Shown here: positions 20,646 through 40,894 of the stretch, piece after piece
How the letters are laid out: each line of letters starts with the position of its first letter
How positions within the stretch are numbered: the stretch's first letter is position 1
Source: Euleptes europaea
Lineage: Eukaryota; Chordata; Lepidosauria; Squamata; Sphaerodactylidae
Reading direction: 5' to 3'
Assembly: GCF_029931775.1 (NCBI RefSeq)
Contig: NC_079312.1
Span: 132,851,872-132,915,871, forward strand
DNA: 64,000 nt
Notes under the pieces: generated by a model
Told to the model about the DNA's origin: nothing
Seen by the model: the letters and a program-made list of their open reading frames with translations, nothing else
Database searches by the model: none
Position numbers and translations under genes: made by a program

Positions 20646-21184
20646 GGATAGAGGATATGAATTTATTCACATGTCTTTTATCCTTGCTCAGTCTGCTGTG
20701 TTTATCTATGTAGTATGTGTGCTTTTAATTTATTCCTTAAACCTCTTTTCATGTTAAATGCAGTCAATCTGATCTCTCTGAACCACATTAAGCCCCATTC
20801 GGTCCATGCTTACCAGGAACAGAGAAACCGGGGTGCAGCTATTTTCTACTCTTTTAGAGAGCACACATAAGAGAGTTTGGTCCCCTTTGTAACAATTCTA
20901 AAAGAGGAAGAGCCAGAAGTGGTGTTATGGTCTAAAAGAGAGGAGCCTGAGTGCAAACCTTTGGGCTGGTCAGATCCTCTGGGTACCAGTTTGCTGATGG
21001 TGGTGATACCCAGAGAGAAGTGGGGAGAGAAACCTTGCCAGAGGATTAGAAGCTGGAGGCTTGAGTAACTTACTCATTTTCTGCGGTTCAGAAGTTTTGT
21101 CTTACCACAACAGCCAATAGCTGGGCGTTGAGAAATGACAACATTTTGTAGGAGATGATGTTTGAGTTATAAAATCTAACAGGG

Positions 21185-21394
21185 CTTATTTTTATGTATA
21201 CCCTTCTTTTCTTTCCAATGGACCCAAAACCACTTACAACATCAATCTCCAATTTATCCTTACAACCATCACTTAGCGAAGTAAGTTAGGCTGAGAGAGA
21301 GGCTGGCCCAGGGTCGTACTGTGAGTTTCCATGCCAGAGTAGGGATTTCAACCTGCATCTGCCAAATCCTAGTTTGACACTCTAACCACTATGT
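21185..21394 (-). mobile_element. tRNA-derived SINE (Sauria-like), degraded
   Basis: The reverse strand ends AGTGGTTAGAGTGTCAAACT at the head and shows the GGTTGAAATCCCTACTCTGG B-box region. Confidence 0.65.
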
Positions 21395-21655
21395 CAGAGG
21401 TCCCCAACATGGTGCCTGTGGGCACCATGGCACCCAAGGACACTTTTCCTGGCACTCACCAAGCATGTTCAGAAAGTGGATGGGTCTTTCCCACAGCAAG
21501 GCTTCTGATTGGCCACTGGGGATATGATTGCCTGTGCAGATTTAAGAAACCACAACATTGCTTTGGCAGTAGCTGCCACCATAGCACAAGATCTTATCTG
21601 TGTACCCAGCTTTATAGTCTCCTTTGTCCAGTTGGCCCACCGCTGATGTAGAGGT
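21395..21655 (+). mobile_element. hAT non-autonomous element fragment
   Basis: It starts CAGAGGTCCCCAACATGG and follows the copy at 26906 (CAAGGCTTCTGATTGGCCAC). The right end is lost. Confidence 0.7.
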
Positions 21656-21659
21656 ACTG

Positions 21660-21935
21660 AACAAAACGCTGACAAGACAGAAGTGATGCTGGATGGGAGG
21701 TCTAAGGTCTTTGATGACATTGTGCCTCTCGCATTTGATAGGGTTTGGCTGACACTTGCTAACCCAGTTAAGAGTCAAGAGGGCATACTGGACCCAATGT
21801 TATTGTTAGAGAAGCAAGTTACTTCAGTGGCAAAAAATGCTTTCTACCATCTTCATTGAGCCAGGAAGATGGCTCCTTTCCTTGTCCAGGCTGACCTGGC
21901 CATGTGGATTCATGCCACATTTTTATTATCTATGC
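21660..21935 (+). mobile_element. L2-like LINE fragment
   Basis: The reading gives ADKTEVMLDGRSKVFDDIVP and then [20 protein letters not shown], the same family as 12255-13420. Confidence 0.7.
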
Positions 21936-21952
21936 AGATTTGGAGCAACTCT

Positions 21953-22083
21953 CCAGGGCCTTAGACAAAAGTCTTTTACATCACCTACTACTCAACCCAC
22001 TAACTGAAGATACTGGGGATTAAACCTGGGACCTTCTGCAATCCAAGCAGATGTTCTATCACTGAGCCACAGCATCTCCCCAT
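21953..22083 (-). mobile_element. SINE family C fragment
   Basis: The reverse strand reads GCTCAGTGATAGAACATCTG and AGGTCCCAGGTTTAATCCCC. Confidence 0.7.
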
Positions 22084-22581
22084 TAATATGATGACGTTAA
22101 TGTCCAAACAGTTCCACAAATTAGAACCAAATGTTATGGTATTTCATTTTTTTCCTTGCTTGTTTAAAGTAACCATGTCCTTGACCTTAAAATTCATAAT
22201 TGATGCAGTCCATATTTCAGTGTGCAGAGTGTAGATGTTGCTTCCCACTTTTGAAGAGTTATTTATTTAGCTCCTGCCAAGGCTTGCTAAATCCTTCTTG
22301 CTGGAACCTTTTGAAAGGAATGCCAATAGTGAGATAAATTGATTAGGTGCTAGTGAATAGCATAAAATTAATTTGTCTTAACCTCTGGCCAAAAGTGGTA
22401 TGATAATTGGACTCATCCATAACCTGTGACAAATTGGCTTTTAGGTGCTGGAGATGTAAGCAGCTGAGTCTGATAGTGCCAGTTTAAAGAGTTTACAAAG
22501 CATCTAATAGTGGAGAAGAATATATTTTTATATATATTTTGTATGTATTTTGAATATATATTGTAATCTAAGGTCTAAAAA

Positions 22582-22805
22582 GCCTTGACCTGGGTGGCCC
22601 AGGCTAGCCTGATCTTGTCAGATCTCAGAAGCTAAGCAGGGTCAGCCCTGGTTAGTATTTGGAGGGAGACCACCAAGGAATACCAAGGTTGCTGTGCAGA
22701 GGAAGGCACTGGCAAACCACCCCTGTTAGTCTCTTGCCTTGAAACCCTCCCAAAAAAGGGGTCGCCATAAGTTGTCTGCTACTTGAAGGCACTTTACACA
22801 CACAC
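22582..22805 (+). mobile_element. 5S rRNA-derived SINE with target duplication
   Basis: It has the same structure as 6689-6898. The 12-bp direct repeat AAGGTCTAAAAA flanks it at 22570-22581 and 22806-22817. Confidence 0.9.
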
Positions 22806-23194
22806 AAGGTCTAAAAAAGTTAAATAAACAGTAATTCTTGACGCATTATTTTCTGAATTTGCAAATTCAGTCCAGTTTTTCAGCTGTCTTAGTTCTTTGA
22901 TTGCAGGGTCATGATCAGCTTTTAAATAACCATATAGCAGTGCTGTGATTCAGGTAATAATACAATGTATGTCACGTGATTCTGGGTTTAGCCAGATGAA
23001 AGATTTACCTGCAGTTTTAATGTTAGGGATCCCCCAAAGCATCAACTCTGCATATGGATCACATTTTTGAGCTACTCCCATACCTTTCCCATGCTCTTTT
23101 GATTCTAGCTGGCCATTGAAAGCAAGAGAATACTAAGTTTGATAAGCCCTGAACACAGAAAACCGCCCTATACTGAGTGAGGTCATTGGTCTAA

Positions 23195-23340
23195 GAAGAT
23201 CAGCATTGTCTACTCTGGCAGCAGCTCTCCAGGTGGAGGCCTCTCACATCACCTGTTACCCAATCCTTTTAGTGGGGATTGAACCTGGCACTTTCTGAAT
23301 CCTAAGTGGATATTCTACCACTGAGCCATGGTCTTGCCCT
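23195..23340 (-). mobile_element. SINE family C fragment
   Basis: The reverse strand reads GGCTCAGTGGTAGAATATCC and GGTTCAATCCCCACT. Confidence 0.75.
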
Positions 23341-24374
23341 TCAGCAAGGCAGCTCTTGGTTCCTCAAGGGTAACCTTCCCAGTGTTCCCACCATGACTGA
23401 ATGCTGAGGTCCAAGCAGAGGTGCTATACTATCACATTAAACGGAGAAAACTATTTGCAGTGTGTGACCAGAACATTAAAAAAACTGGGTAATATAAACA
23501 TGTAATCAAATGCCGAAGTATAGCATCTTCCTGCCATTCCAGTTTCCTTTGTTTGGAGCATAGTAATATCTCATTTGAGAAAGAGCTAAGGTATTGGTGG
23601 AGTATTTAAAAAGCAGCTACTTGTCAACTTGAAGTTCCTCCAAAGTAAGTGTTTCATCCTATTGACATCCATAGGTCACTTGGAAGAAGGTGGCTGAGAG
23701 GAATGCAAGAGTTGTATTTGTGTGAAATTGCTTTTGGGAAAGGGGTGTCTGGTCAGAGTGACCGCCCAAGGATGGAGTGTTGCATAACTAGCCCCTGCCA
23801 CTTCTTTTCAAGTGTCTTTTTGTAAGGAATTAGGGTGTGAGAAAAGGCTTGAGCAGATGACCCATTCCCTGCTAGTCATGTCTGGCATGAGCTGATTTCT
23901 TAATGCTTTGCCCAACTGGAGTGGGGAGGTGTTCTTATGCAGCAACAGTGTCAACAGTAGGAGCCCTAATCACACTGTTCACTGAGAGTTCACCAAATCT
24001 TTCTCCCAAAGATGACAGGATAAACTAGCAATTTTGGTCTGTAAGCCTGTCTGGGGGGGGGGGGGGTTGTGAGCAATTCCTATTGAGACCTGACAATGAA
24101 TTGGCAGTCCTGCTCTGTTTTTCATAAGAGATTTAACTCTATGCTTTCCATTTGGTGGAAAATGGACCCCTAGAGCACAGGCAGACAGAAGAAATAACAG
24201 GGCTGGTGGCTCTTCAGCAAGCACTTTTGGTAAATCCTGTTGTGGTTGTCTAGCACCAAGGTCTAGAGGTAACTCTGGCCAGAAACCAGCCTACCCTTAA
24301 GCAGCCTACCCACCCCATAAGGAAGTTTCTGGAGTACCCTTAATGGGCAGCAAACAGGATGTCCTTGATACAGT
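23341..24374. other. Gap without recognised feature
   Basis: No gene was found. It includes a long G run at 24053-24066. Confidence 0.4.
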
Positions 24375-24842
24375 GTGTGTGTTAAGTGCCATCAAGTAAC
24401 TTCCAACTCATGGTGATCTATGAATTAATGACCTCCAAAATGTTCCATCATTAACAGCTTTGCTCTGGTCTTGCAAACTGAGAGCCTTGGCTTCCTTTAT
24501 AGAGTCAAACCATCTCATGTTGAGTCTTCCTCTTTTCCTGCTGCCATCAACTTTTCCTAGCATTATTGTCTTTTCAAGTGATTCTTGTCTTCTCATAATG
24601 TGATCAAAGTATGATAGCCTCAGTTTAGTCATTTTAGCTTCTAGGGACAGTTCAGGCTTGATTTGTTCTAGAACCCACTTATTTGTCTTTTTGACAGTCC
24701 ATGGCATCCGTAACACTCTCCTCCAACACCACATTTTAAAGGAATCCATTTTCTTCCGGTCCGCTTTCTGCATTGTTCGACTTTCACACCCATACGTAGT
24801 GATAGAGAATACTATGGCATGAATTAATTTGACCTTGCCCAT

Positions 24843-25290
24843 GAACGCACTAGCATCTTACCTCGCAATTTACACGCGTCCAGTACACAAGTATCCAAAA
24901 TGACTTTAAATTTCTGTTCCCACTGCGCTGCCTTTCTCCGCTGCATTTGATAAGCCCGAAGACCGGCACGCTCCCATGCACGCCCAGTCGGCGCTCCAAG
25001 CAAGGACGGCGATTGGTCCAGCGTTAGTAAGGGAGGCGGGGGGAGTGCGGGGGTTGGCTGGCAGCAGGAAGTGGGCTGGCAGCAGGAAGTGGATGGACCA
25101 CACATTGCATGTTCCCACTTTAAGGCACAGGGTGTGGAAGATGTTTTATTTTATTAATTAGCCATATAAGCAGATGCGCTTAACGTGGAGAAATTGTGCT
25201 CCGGAGACGTCCTCGAAATCCTTCGGGTGAGATGAAGTGGGAACATGCAAGGAAAGCCCGCAGAAATCGGAGCTGCAAACGCACAGGGCT
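24843..25290. other. GC-rich insertion of unknown type inside BovB
   Basis: BovB coding stops at 24842 and resumes at about 25290. The block holds a tandem GGCTGGCAGCAGGAAGTGG duplication (25053-25093) and a perfect 15-bp inverted repeat TGCATGTTCCCACTT at 25106-25120 and 25235-25249. No family was recognised. Confidence 0.6.
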
Positions 25291-25606
25291 GACATGGCCC
25301 TTGGTTGCCAGTGAAACATCCTTAAGAATCTTTTCTAGCTCCTTCATGACTCCCTTTTCCAGTCTCAATTTCCTTCTGATTTCTTGGTTGCAGTTTCCCT
25401 TTTGGTTAATGATGGAGCCAAGGAATAGAAAATCTTGAACAATTTCAATTTCTTCATTTTTAATTTCAATTTTAAAGCGGAGTAATTTGCCAGTAGTCAT
25501 TCCTTTTGCTTCTTGATGTTCAGCTCTAGTCATGCTGTGGCACTTTCTACTTTAACTTTCATAAGTAGTTGTTTCAAGTCTTTGTTATTTTCTGCTAGTA
25601 CAACCT

Positions 25607-25845
25607 GAGTTTGATCCCGACGGATGTCGGTTTCAGGTAGCCGGCTCAAGGTTGACTCAGCCTTCCATCCTTCCGAGGTCGGTAAAATGAGTACCCAGCT
25701 TGCTGGGGGTAAAGGGGAGATGACTGGGGAAGACACTGGCAAACCACCCCATAAACAAAGTCTGCCTAGGAAACGTCGGGATGTGACATCACCCCATGGG
25801 TCAGGAATGACCCGGTGCTTGCACAGGGGACCTTTACTTTTTTAA
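25607..25845 (+). mobile_element. SINE family B nested in BovB
   Basis: It runs from GTTTGATCCCGACGG to GGTGCTTGCACAGGGGACC, matching 31207-31446 closely. It lacks the tRNA-like head seen at 14268. Confidence 0.85.
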
Positions 25846-25859
25846 TGATAGATAATTTA

Positions 25860-26330
25860 TAATTTATAAAACAAGATAAAACAGAAAACATGGGCTAATA
25901 AATTCTTACAAAGAATTACAGTCCAAGTCTTACAACACTTAAAAAGAAAATTACAGCTGGGACACATCTGTCAATTGCGCTAAGAGGCTGTTCTATGGCA
26001 TCAAATTTTCATTGCTGCCATGCAAAATTTCACAACCTGAAGAGTGGTTGATGGATTATCCCCTTGTAGGATCAACTCAATCCTTTCTCCTGCCCTGTCA
26101 GGTCCCATTCTCGATAAGAGGGGCTCAGTAAACTTCGAACAGGGTAATGTATAAAAATTCCAGTTCAGGAGGGCATGCTCAACAGTTTCTAAGTCCCCTG
26201 ATTTGCAGGGGCAGAATCTCTCCTCCCAGGGTGTCTTCTTAAATTTCCCCTCTAGCATAGCAGAAGGTAAGGCTGCACATCTGGCCAGGGTAAAGGCCCT
26301 TCTATAATTATTAATCTCTAAGTAGTGGAG
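25860..26330 (-). mobile_element. CR1/L2-like LINE C-terminal fragment nested in BovB
   Basis: The reverse-strand reading at 26001-26258 gives RFCPCKSGDLETVEHALLNW and ILQGDNPSTTLQVVKFCMAA, a typical non-LTR C-terminus. Confidence 0.65.
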
Positions 26331-26905
26331 ATAGGCTGCTGGTGCTAGGATGTATTTAGAATGGAGGGGATGCTAGTAATGTAGTTTCATCGACATATAT
26401 CAAATTTCACTCCAACTTCATCTAAATTTCATCCATCGTTCCTTATATGTTTTGCATACAGTTTGAAGAGATAGGGAGATAAAATACATCCTGCCCAACA
26501 CTGTTGCTAACTGGAAACCTGTTTCTCCATATTCTGTCCTAACAGTAGCCTCTTGGCCGGAGTACAGGTTGCTCATCAAAACAATCAGATGCTGTGGCAC
26601 ACCCACAGAATCTGAAGTAGTCTATTATTGTAACATTTTCTGCTTTGGTTGGTTTATCTCCTTCCCCATCTCAAGGTGACCCTCAGTTCTGGTCAGATGA
26701 GCAATAGTGCAACCCCAGTTTTAAATTACCTTTTGGACCAGGCATCTCTCCCACTTCCCAAATGGTGGTTCTGTCAATGATTTTATTTCTCTGAGGCTTT
26801 CTAGTTCATTGGACTCTGTTTCACCTTTAACATAAAAAAACAACCCCCTCTCATACATCCTTCCATGTTCTATCTATGGAGAGCTTATCCAGGGATAATC
26901 ATATC

Positions 26906-27258
26906 CAGGGGATCCCCAACGTGGTGCCCATGGGCACCACGGCACCTGCCAACACCTTTTCTGGTGCCCGCCAAATGTTTTTAGGAAATGAGTGGGGCCA
27001 GGTAGAGCTCTTGCCCAGCAAGGCTTCTGATTGACTACTGGAGATGTGATTGGCTGTGTGGGTTTTTTAAAAAGTTTGGCAGCCGTTGCCACCATAGCAC
27101 AAGAATCTGTGTTACTGAAGTTCAGCTGTGGCAATCATTTTGTGGTGGGCTCCGCCTCCTGTGGCAACCATTTTGTGGCAGCCATTTTGTTCTTGCACCC
27201 ACCATGCCATGTTGGAATTCCAAATGTGCCTGCAGGTTCAAAAAGACTGGGGACCCCT
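26906..27258 (+). mobile_element. hAT non-autonomous transposon, whole
   Basis: A 353-bp element with ends CAGGGGATCCCCAAC and GACTGGGGACCCCT. A perfect 8-bp target duplication ATCATATC lies at 26898-26905 and 27259-27266, the length made by hAT transposases. Confidence 0.9.
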
Positions 27259-27836
27259 ATCATATCCCTGTGATTTTCCCTGCTTCCCCAGGATTCTGAA
27301 GTATTCACTAAGCCCACCCCACCCCATCTTGGCTGAGATGCTTCCAGAATTTACATGGAAGGGACTACACCAGTTGGCTTCCTTACCCAAGAGCCTTAGT
27401 CATGCAAGTTATCCCCCCATGACCTGTCATCTCCTGCCATAATCTCACTGTCAAATTCTATCTTGTCCCCATGCAGATTAGACTGTCTAGTTACCTTTTC
27501 ATCCTTTCAGGATGACTCATCCCTAAAACAGATGCTCTCCAGCTTTTGTCAGCCCTCCCCTTGAGGTTAGTTTAGAGGCTGTTCTGCAGCCTTTTTTGAT
27601 CCTCAGTGGCACCAGACTGGTGCTATTTCAGTTAAAGAGGAGCCCAGATTTTTTTATAGGGTCAGTTAGTCTTCAACCATTCCCTAGGGCCAACCTAAAT
27701 TGAAATGCTTCCTCCAGCTTTCGTTATTACATCCAGCATTGTCAGTTGTCTGGGTAGCCCACCATGTGGAAAAAGGAGTTCTGAAAATGCTACTTTGGAG
27801 GTCCTGAGTTTTAACCTATTGCCTAGCAACCTTTCA

Positions 27837-27985
27837 TAAGAACATAAGAAAGGCTGTGCTGGATCAGTCTAAGGATCCATCAAGTCCAGCAGTCTGTTCA
27901 CACAATGGCCAACCAGGTGCCTCTAGGAAGCCCACAAACAAGACAACTGCAGTAGCATTATCCTGCCTTTCACATCTCCATGGCC
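27837..27985 (-). mobile_element. CR1 LINE 3' end fragment
   Basis: The reverse strand ends CCTTTCTTATGTTCTTATG, the terminal repeat unit of CR1. It parallels 16156 onward. Confidence 0.8.
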
Positions 27986-28368
27986 TCCCCTACCTCTGGG
28001 GTTCTATTTTGAGCAGACCTGAGACATAGCATTCCTCCCTTTTGGAATCAAACATTTTCCACCCCTGCCTCGTTCCCCCTCCATGCACTTTGGAATTCTC
28101 TTAGTCTTATAGAGCAGGATTGCCAAAGTGCAGTGGGCTAGGGTGGAGGGAATGGGGTGTGTGAGGTTAATTTTGGAGCCAAAACTGCATTTGTCTTGTG
28201 CTCGTGCAGGTTCCATGGCTTTGCTCTCTAATGGCTTGCTCTCTAACAATCTCTAATGTTCATGGGGTGTGTGTGTGTTTGTCTGAGATGTGCCCCTGCC
28301 ATAATTTGCAGGGATGATGGGGCAGATTGATAAGGTCAAATGGCCCAGGAGCAAGCCTTAAGAGAGCC

Positions 28369-28668
28369 AGCATGGTGTAGTAGTTAAGAGTGGTGGTTTG
28401 GAGTGGTGGACTCTGATCTGGAGAACCAGGTTTGATTCCCCACTCCTCCACATGAGTGGCAGAGGCTAATCTGGTGAATTGGATTTGTTTCCCTGCTCCT
28501 ACACACTAAGCCAGCTGGGTGACCCTGGGCTAATCACAGCTCTCTCAGCCCCACCTATCTCACAGGGTGTCTGTTGTGGGGAGGGGAAGGGAAAGTGATT
28601 GTAAGCCAGTTTGATTCTGCCTTAAGCGGTAGAGAAAGCTGGCATATAAAAACCAACTCTTCTTAAGT
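28369..28668 (+). mobile_element. SINE family A, full length
   Basis: It starts AGCCAGCATGGTGTAGTAG and ends AAAACCAACTCTTCTT. It is the cleanest copy of this family here. Confidence 0.85.
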
Positions 28669-28862
28669 GACCATGGGATGTTACAAGCTCCAGTGCTGCT
28701 GGGGCCATTTATCTCAGTCCTGACTAGGAATGCTAAAAAGCAGCTTAGGCCCTGCTGGCCGCCAGCTGCCTTCCACAGGAATGACCCACTGGGAGCTCTT
28801 CTTGTAACTTAAATGGCCAGTCTGCCTCTGCTCTGGGGGCAAAGGAGGGAAGGTAGTGAGTA

Positions 28863-29070
28863 GGGCTACCAACCTCCAGGTAGTGGCTGGAGATCTCCTG
28901 CTATTGCAGCTGATCTTCAGCTGATAGAGATCAGTTCACCTGGAGAAAATGGCCGCTTTGGCCATTGGACTCTATGGCATTGAAGTTCCTCCCCTCCCCA
29001 AACCTCGCCCTCCTCAGGCTCTGCCCCAAAAACCTCCCGGCAGTGGTGAAGAGGGACCTGGCATCCCTAG
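28863..29070 (+). mobile_element. 200-bp MITE, whole
   Basis: The ends read AGGGCTACCAACCTCCAGG and GGACCTGGCATCCCTA. It includes GATAGAGATCAGTTCACCTG and CCTCCCCTCCCCAAACC. Related copies lie at 530, 31655, 54329, 54660 and 61748. Confidence 0.75.
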
Positions 29071-29344
29071 TAGTGAGGCACAGCCACTTGGCCTGTCGAA
29101 TGGACTCAAAGCAGGAAGCGTTTGGGATTGACCCCAGACTGCGGTAGGGAGCCCATGTGCATGTTTAAAGCAACAGCAGCTTTAATCATGCCTTCCTGGG
29201 ACTTGCACCGCCGGGTTGTAGAATAAGAATCTTTGCATGTTCTTTAGCGTTTCCTACCCACCCTTTCATACAAGACGACACTCTGACTTCTTCAGGCAGA
29301 CTAATCCACTTGTGTCGTTCATTGCCCAACGGGCAGCTTAGTTT

Positions 29345-29525
29345 AGGTAGCTTTAGAAGGAGGCTAGACAAATTCATAGCGGAGACCCCCACCAATCACA
29401 ATTGCTATTTGTGATGGCTGAATGGGACCTCCGGCATTAACCTACTACATACTGGGGAGGGGGGGTGGAAGTGAGGGGGCCAGCTGCTTGTCTGTTGTGC
29501 GGAAACAGGCTGCTTGCGCGTTAGT
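29345..29525 (+). mobile_element. CR1-like LINE fragment
   Basis: GGAGGCTAGACAAATTCATA and GTGATGGCTGAATGGGACCT are CR1-type 3' sequences. Confidence 0.5.
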
Positions 29526-29550
29526 CTGGAGGTTCTGCTATTCATATGGA

Positions 29551-29693
29551 TAATTCACAGTGGGTAGCCGTGTTAGTCCGTCTGCAGTAGTAGAAAAGGG
29601 CAAGAGTCCAGGAGCACCTTAAAGACCAACACAAATATTTCCTGGTAGAGTATGAGCTTTCGTGAGCCACAGCTCACTTCTTCAGATACCCAT
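29551..29693 (-). mobile_element. Half of the fold-back dispersed repeat
   Basis: It runs from AATTCACAGTGGGTAGCCG to CACAGCTCACTTCTTCAGAT as a single arm, without the inverted partner. Confidence 0.7.
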
Positions 29694-29729
29694 CTGGAGG
29701 CTTGGTCTACCGCCATAAAAGCCTATTGG

Positions 29730-39411
<9,682 letters not shown>

Positions 39412-39589
39412 TCCTTGGAGAGGGAGGGAGCAAAGGGAAGCAAGAGGCCAATGCTGTGCAACCTCCCCTGTAACTTGTTGCAGCCGCCACGCCCCCTTTG
39501 GTCTGCCCCTTGATACGTGCAGTTAATATTCATTCTCCGCCAAACTTGCCCTCGTGTCTGTCCTCTCTGATGCATGTGGGAACTCTTTA

Positions 39590-39595
39590 AATAAA
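39590..39595 (+). terminator. TMEM235 poly(A) signal
   Basis: AATAAA 180 bases after the stop, the first canonical hexamer. Confidence 0.65.
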
Positions 39596-39599
39596 GGGC

Positions 39600-40589
39600 T
39601 CCGGAAAGACTCGCCATTTTCATGCCAGTTCCTTTCAAACAGGGAAGGACCTTTAATATGATGGCAAAAGAAAAGTACAATGCTGCAGCCAAGAGAGGGG
39701 CCTGGAAGGCAGGCAGCTGCGTAAAAGGGTGCGTCAGAAAGTAAGAGAGCCAAGGGCAGGACATCTGAGTCCATCACGCCTGTCTCCTACAGTCCCCAAC
39801 CAGAAAGCCTACAGCAGGGCACATAGGCAAAACCATTCCCCTGCTGCTGCTGCCCCTCCCAGCAGCTGATATTTACAGGTATACTGTCTCCAACCATAGA
39901 GGTTCCAATTGGTCATCCTGGCTAATAGCTTATTTATTTGTCCAAAGCTAACACAGGTACTCTGCTTTGGGCCATTTCAGAAGTTTCTGTAGAGGGCTGC
40001 AACACAGTTGGCAGGGGGAAGCAAATCCAGCCTGTTTGCTCTGTTGGGCCTCCTGCTCCTTCCCCAAAGCTGCCTGGTGATGCTGGTTCCAGATGTTCTC
40101 ATGAACTGCGTGATGCAGAGTGAGTAGGCCCCATCTGTACTATCAAAATTGGACTCCTACAACCACAGTACAAACCACGATGCAACCACTAGAGTGAGTC
40201 ACAAAAGGCTGCTGCTGGCAGATGCCCTTACTTAAGCAGGGTGGGGGTGTTTCGCCCTTGAGAAACAAAGCCCCACATCATCTTGAGGAAGCAAGGCTAA
40301 AAGAGGACCCTTGGCAGGGGAACAGGACAGGTGGTAGGTCATTAAGTGACCAGAACCTCTTCTGTGGAAAGCTGTTTGTGTTTAGTATAGAAGAGATTAT
40401 TTAGGTTGCCAAAGAGAGGCTGTTGGCTTTTTGTCAAGGGCTGATTCAGCCAAGTATCCAGCAACACTTCCGATAAGGATGAAAGAGCTGAGCCAGAATA
40501 GAAGAGTGGACACCTGCTTTTCTTTGAGCCAATGCTGTTATATTATGGCTTATACCTCCTACCTCTCTAGGCAGGCCAGTGCTGACCAA
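39600..40589. other. Tail-to-tail intergenic space
   Basis: About 1 kb between the TMEM235 poly(A) site and the THA1 stop codon. It probably holds the THA1 3'UTR. No repeat was recognised. Confidence 0.5.
39933..39938 (-). terminator. Possible THA1 poly(A) signal
   Basis: TTTATT on the + strand (AATAAA on the reverse) about 650 bases past the THA1 stop; nearer canonical signals were not seen. Confidence 0.4.
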
Positions 40590-40894
40590 TCACAGGCGTA
40601 CATTCTGAGTTTCACACTTGTCCAGTACAAAGCGCAACTTGTTTCCAGCCAGTTGTGTGTCATGAGCAGAGACGTCACAGTGCCAGACGGCACGCAGCGA
40701 ACGCTCACCCCAAGGGAAGAGTCGCACGCTAACGGCTTGGCCTGTGGTAGCAACTTCCTCGGCACTCACAGCCTCCATGAGCTCACACAGTTTGGCAGGA
40801 GCCAGCCAAGGTGCCGACGTTGTCATCATGACGATGTTGGTCTCCACAGAGGAGGGGTTGACGGAGCACAATGGAGATCCAATGTTGCAGACTC
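40590..40894 (-). CDS. THA1: THA1 last exon
   Basis: It runs from [20 protein letters not shown] through [20 protein letters not shown] and [19 protein letters not shown] to stop at 40590-40592. Confidence 0.92.

Larger units (their letters stand above)
24375..26640 (-). mobile_element. BovB/RTE LINE with nested insertions
   Basis: Reverse-strand pieces in order: a reverse-transcriptase segment at 26385-26630 (GVPQHLIVLMSNLYSGQEAT), LAENNKDLKQLLMKVKVES at about 25545-25605, KIEIKNEEIEIVQDFLFLGS at 25290-25533, and the C-terminus at 24408-24842 (IHAIVFSITTYGCESRTMQK, MWCWRRVLRMPWTVKKTNKW), then the 3' end to about 24375. The element is split by a family B SINE (25607-25845), a CR1/L2-like piece (25860-26330) and an unidentified block (24843-25290). 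It carries stops between pieces and is not active. Confidence 0.85.
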
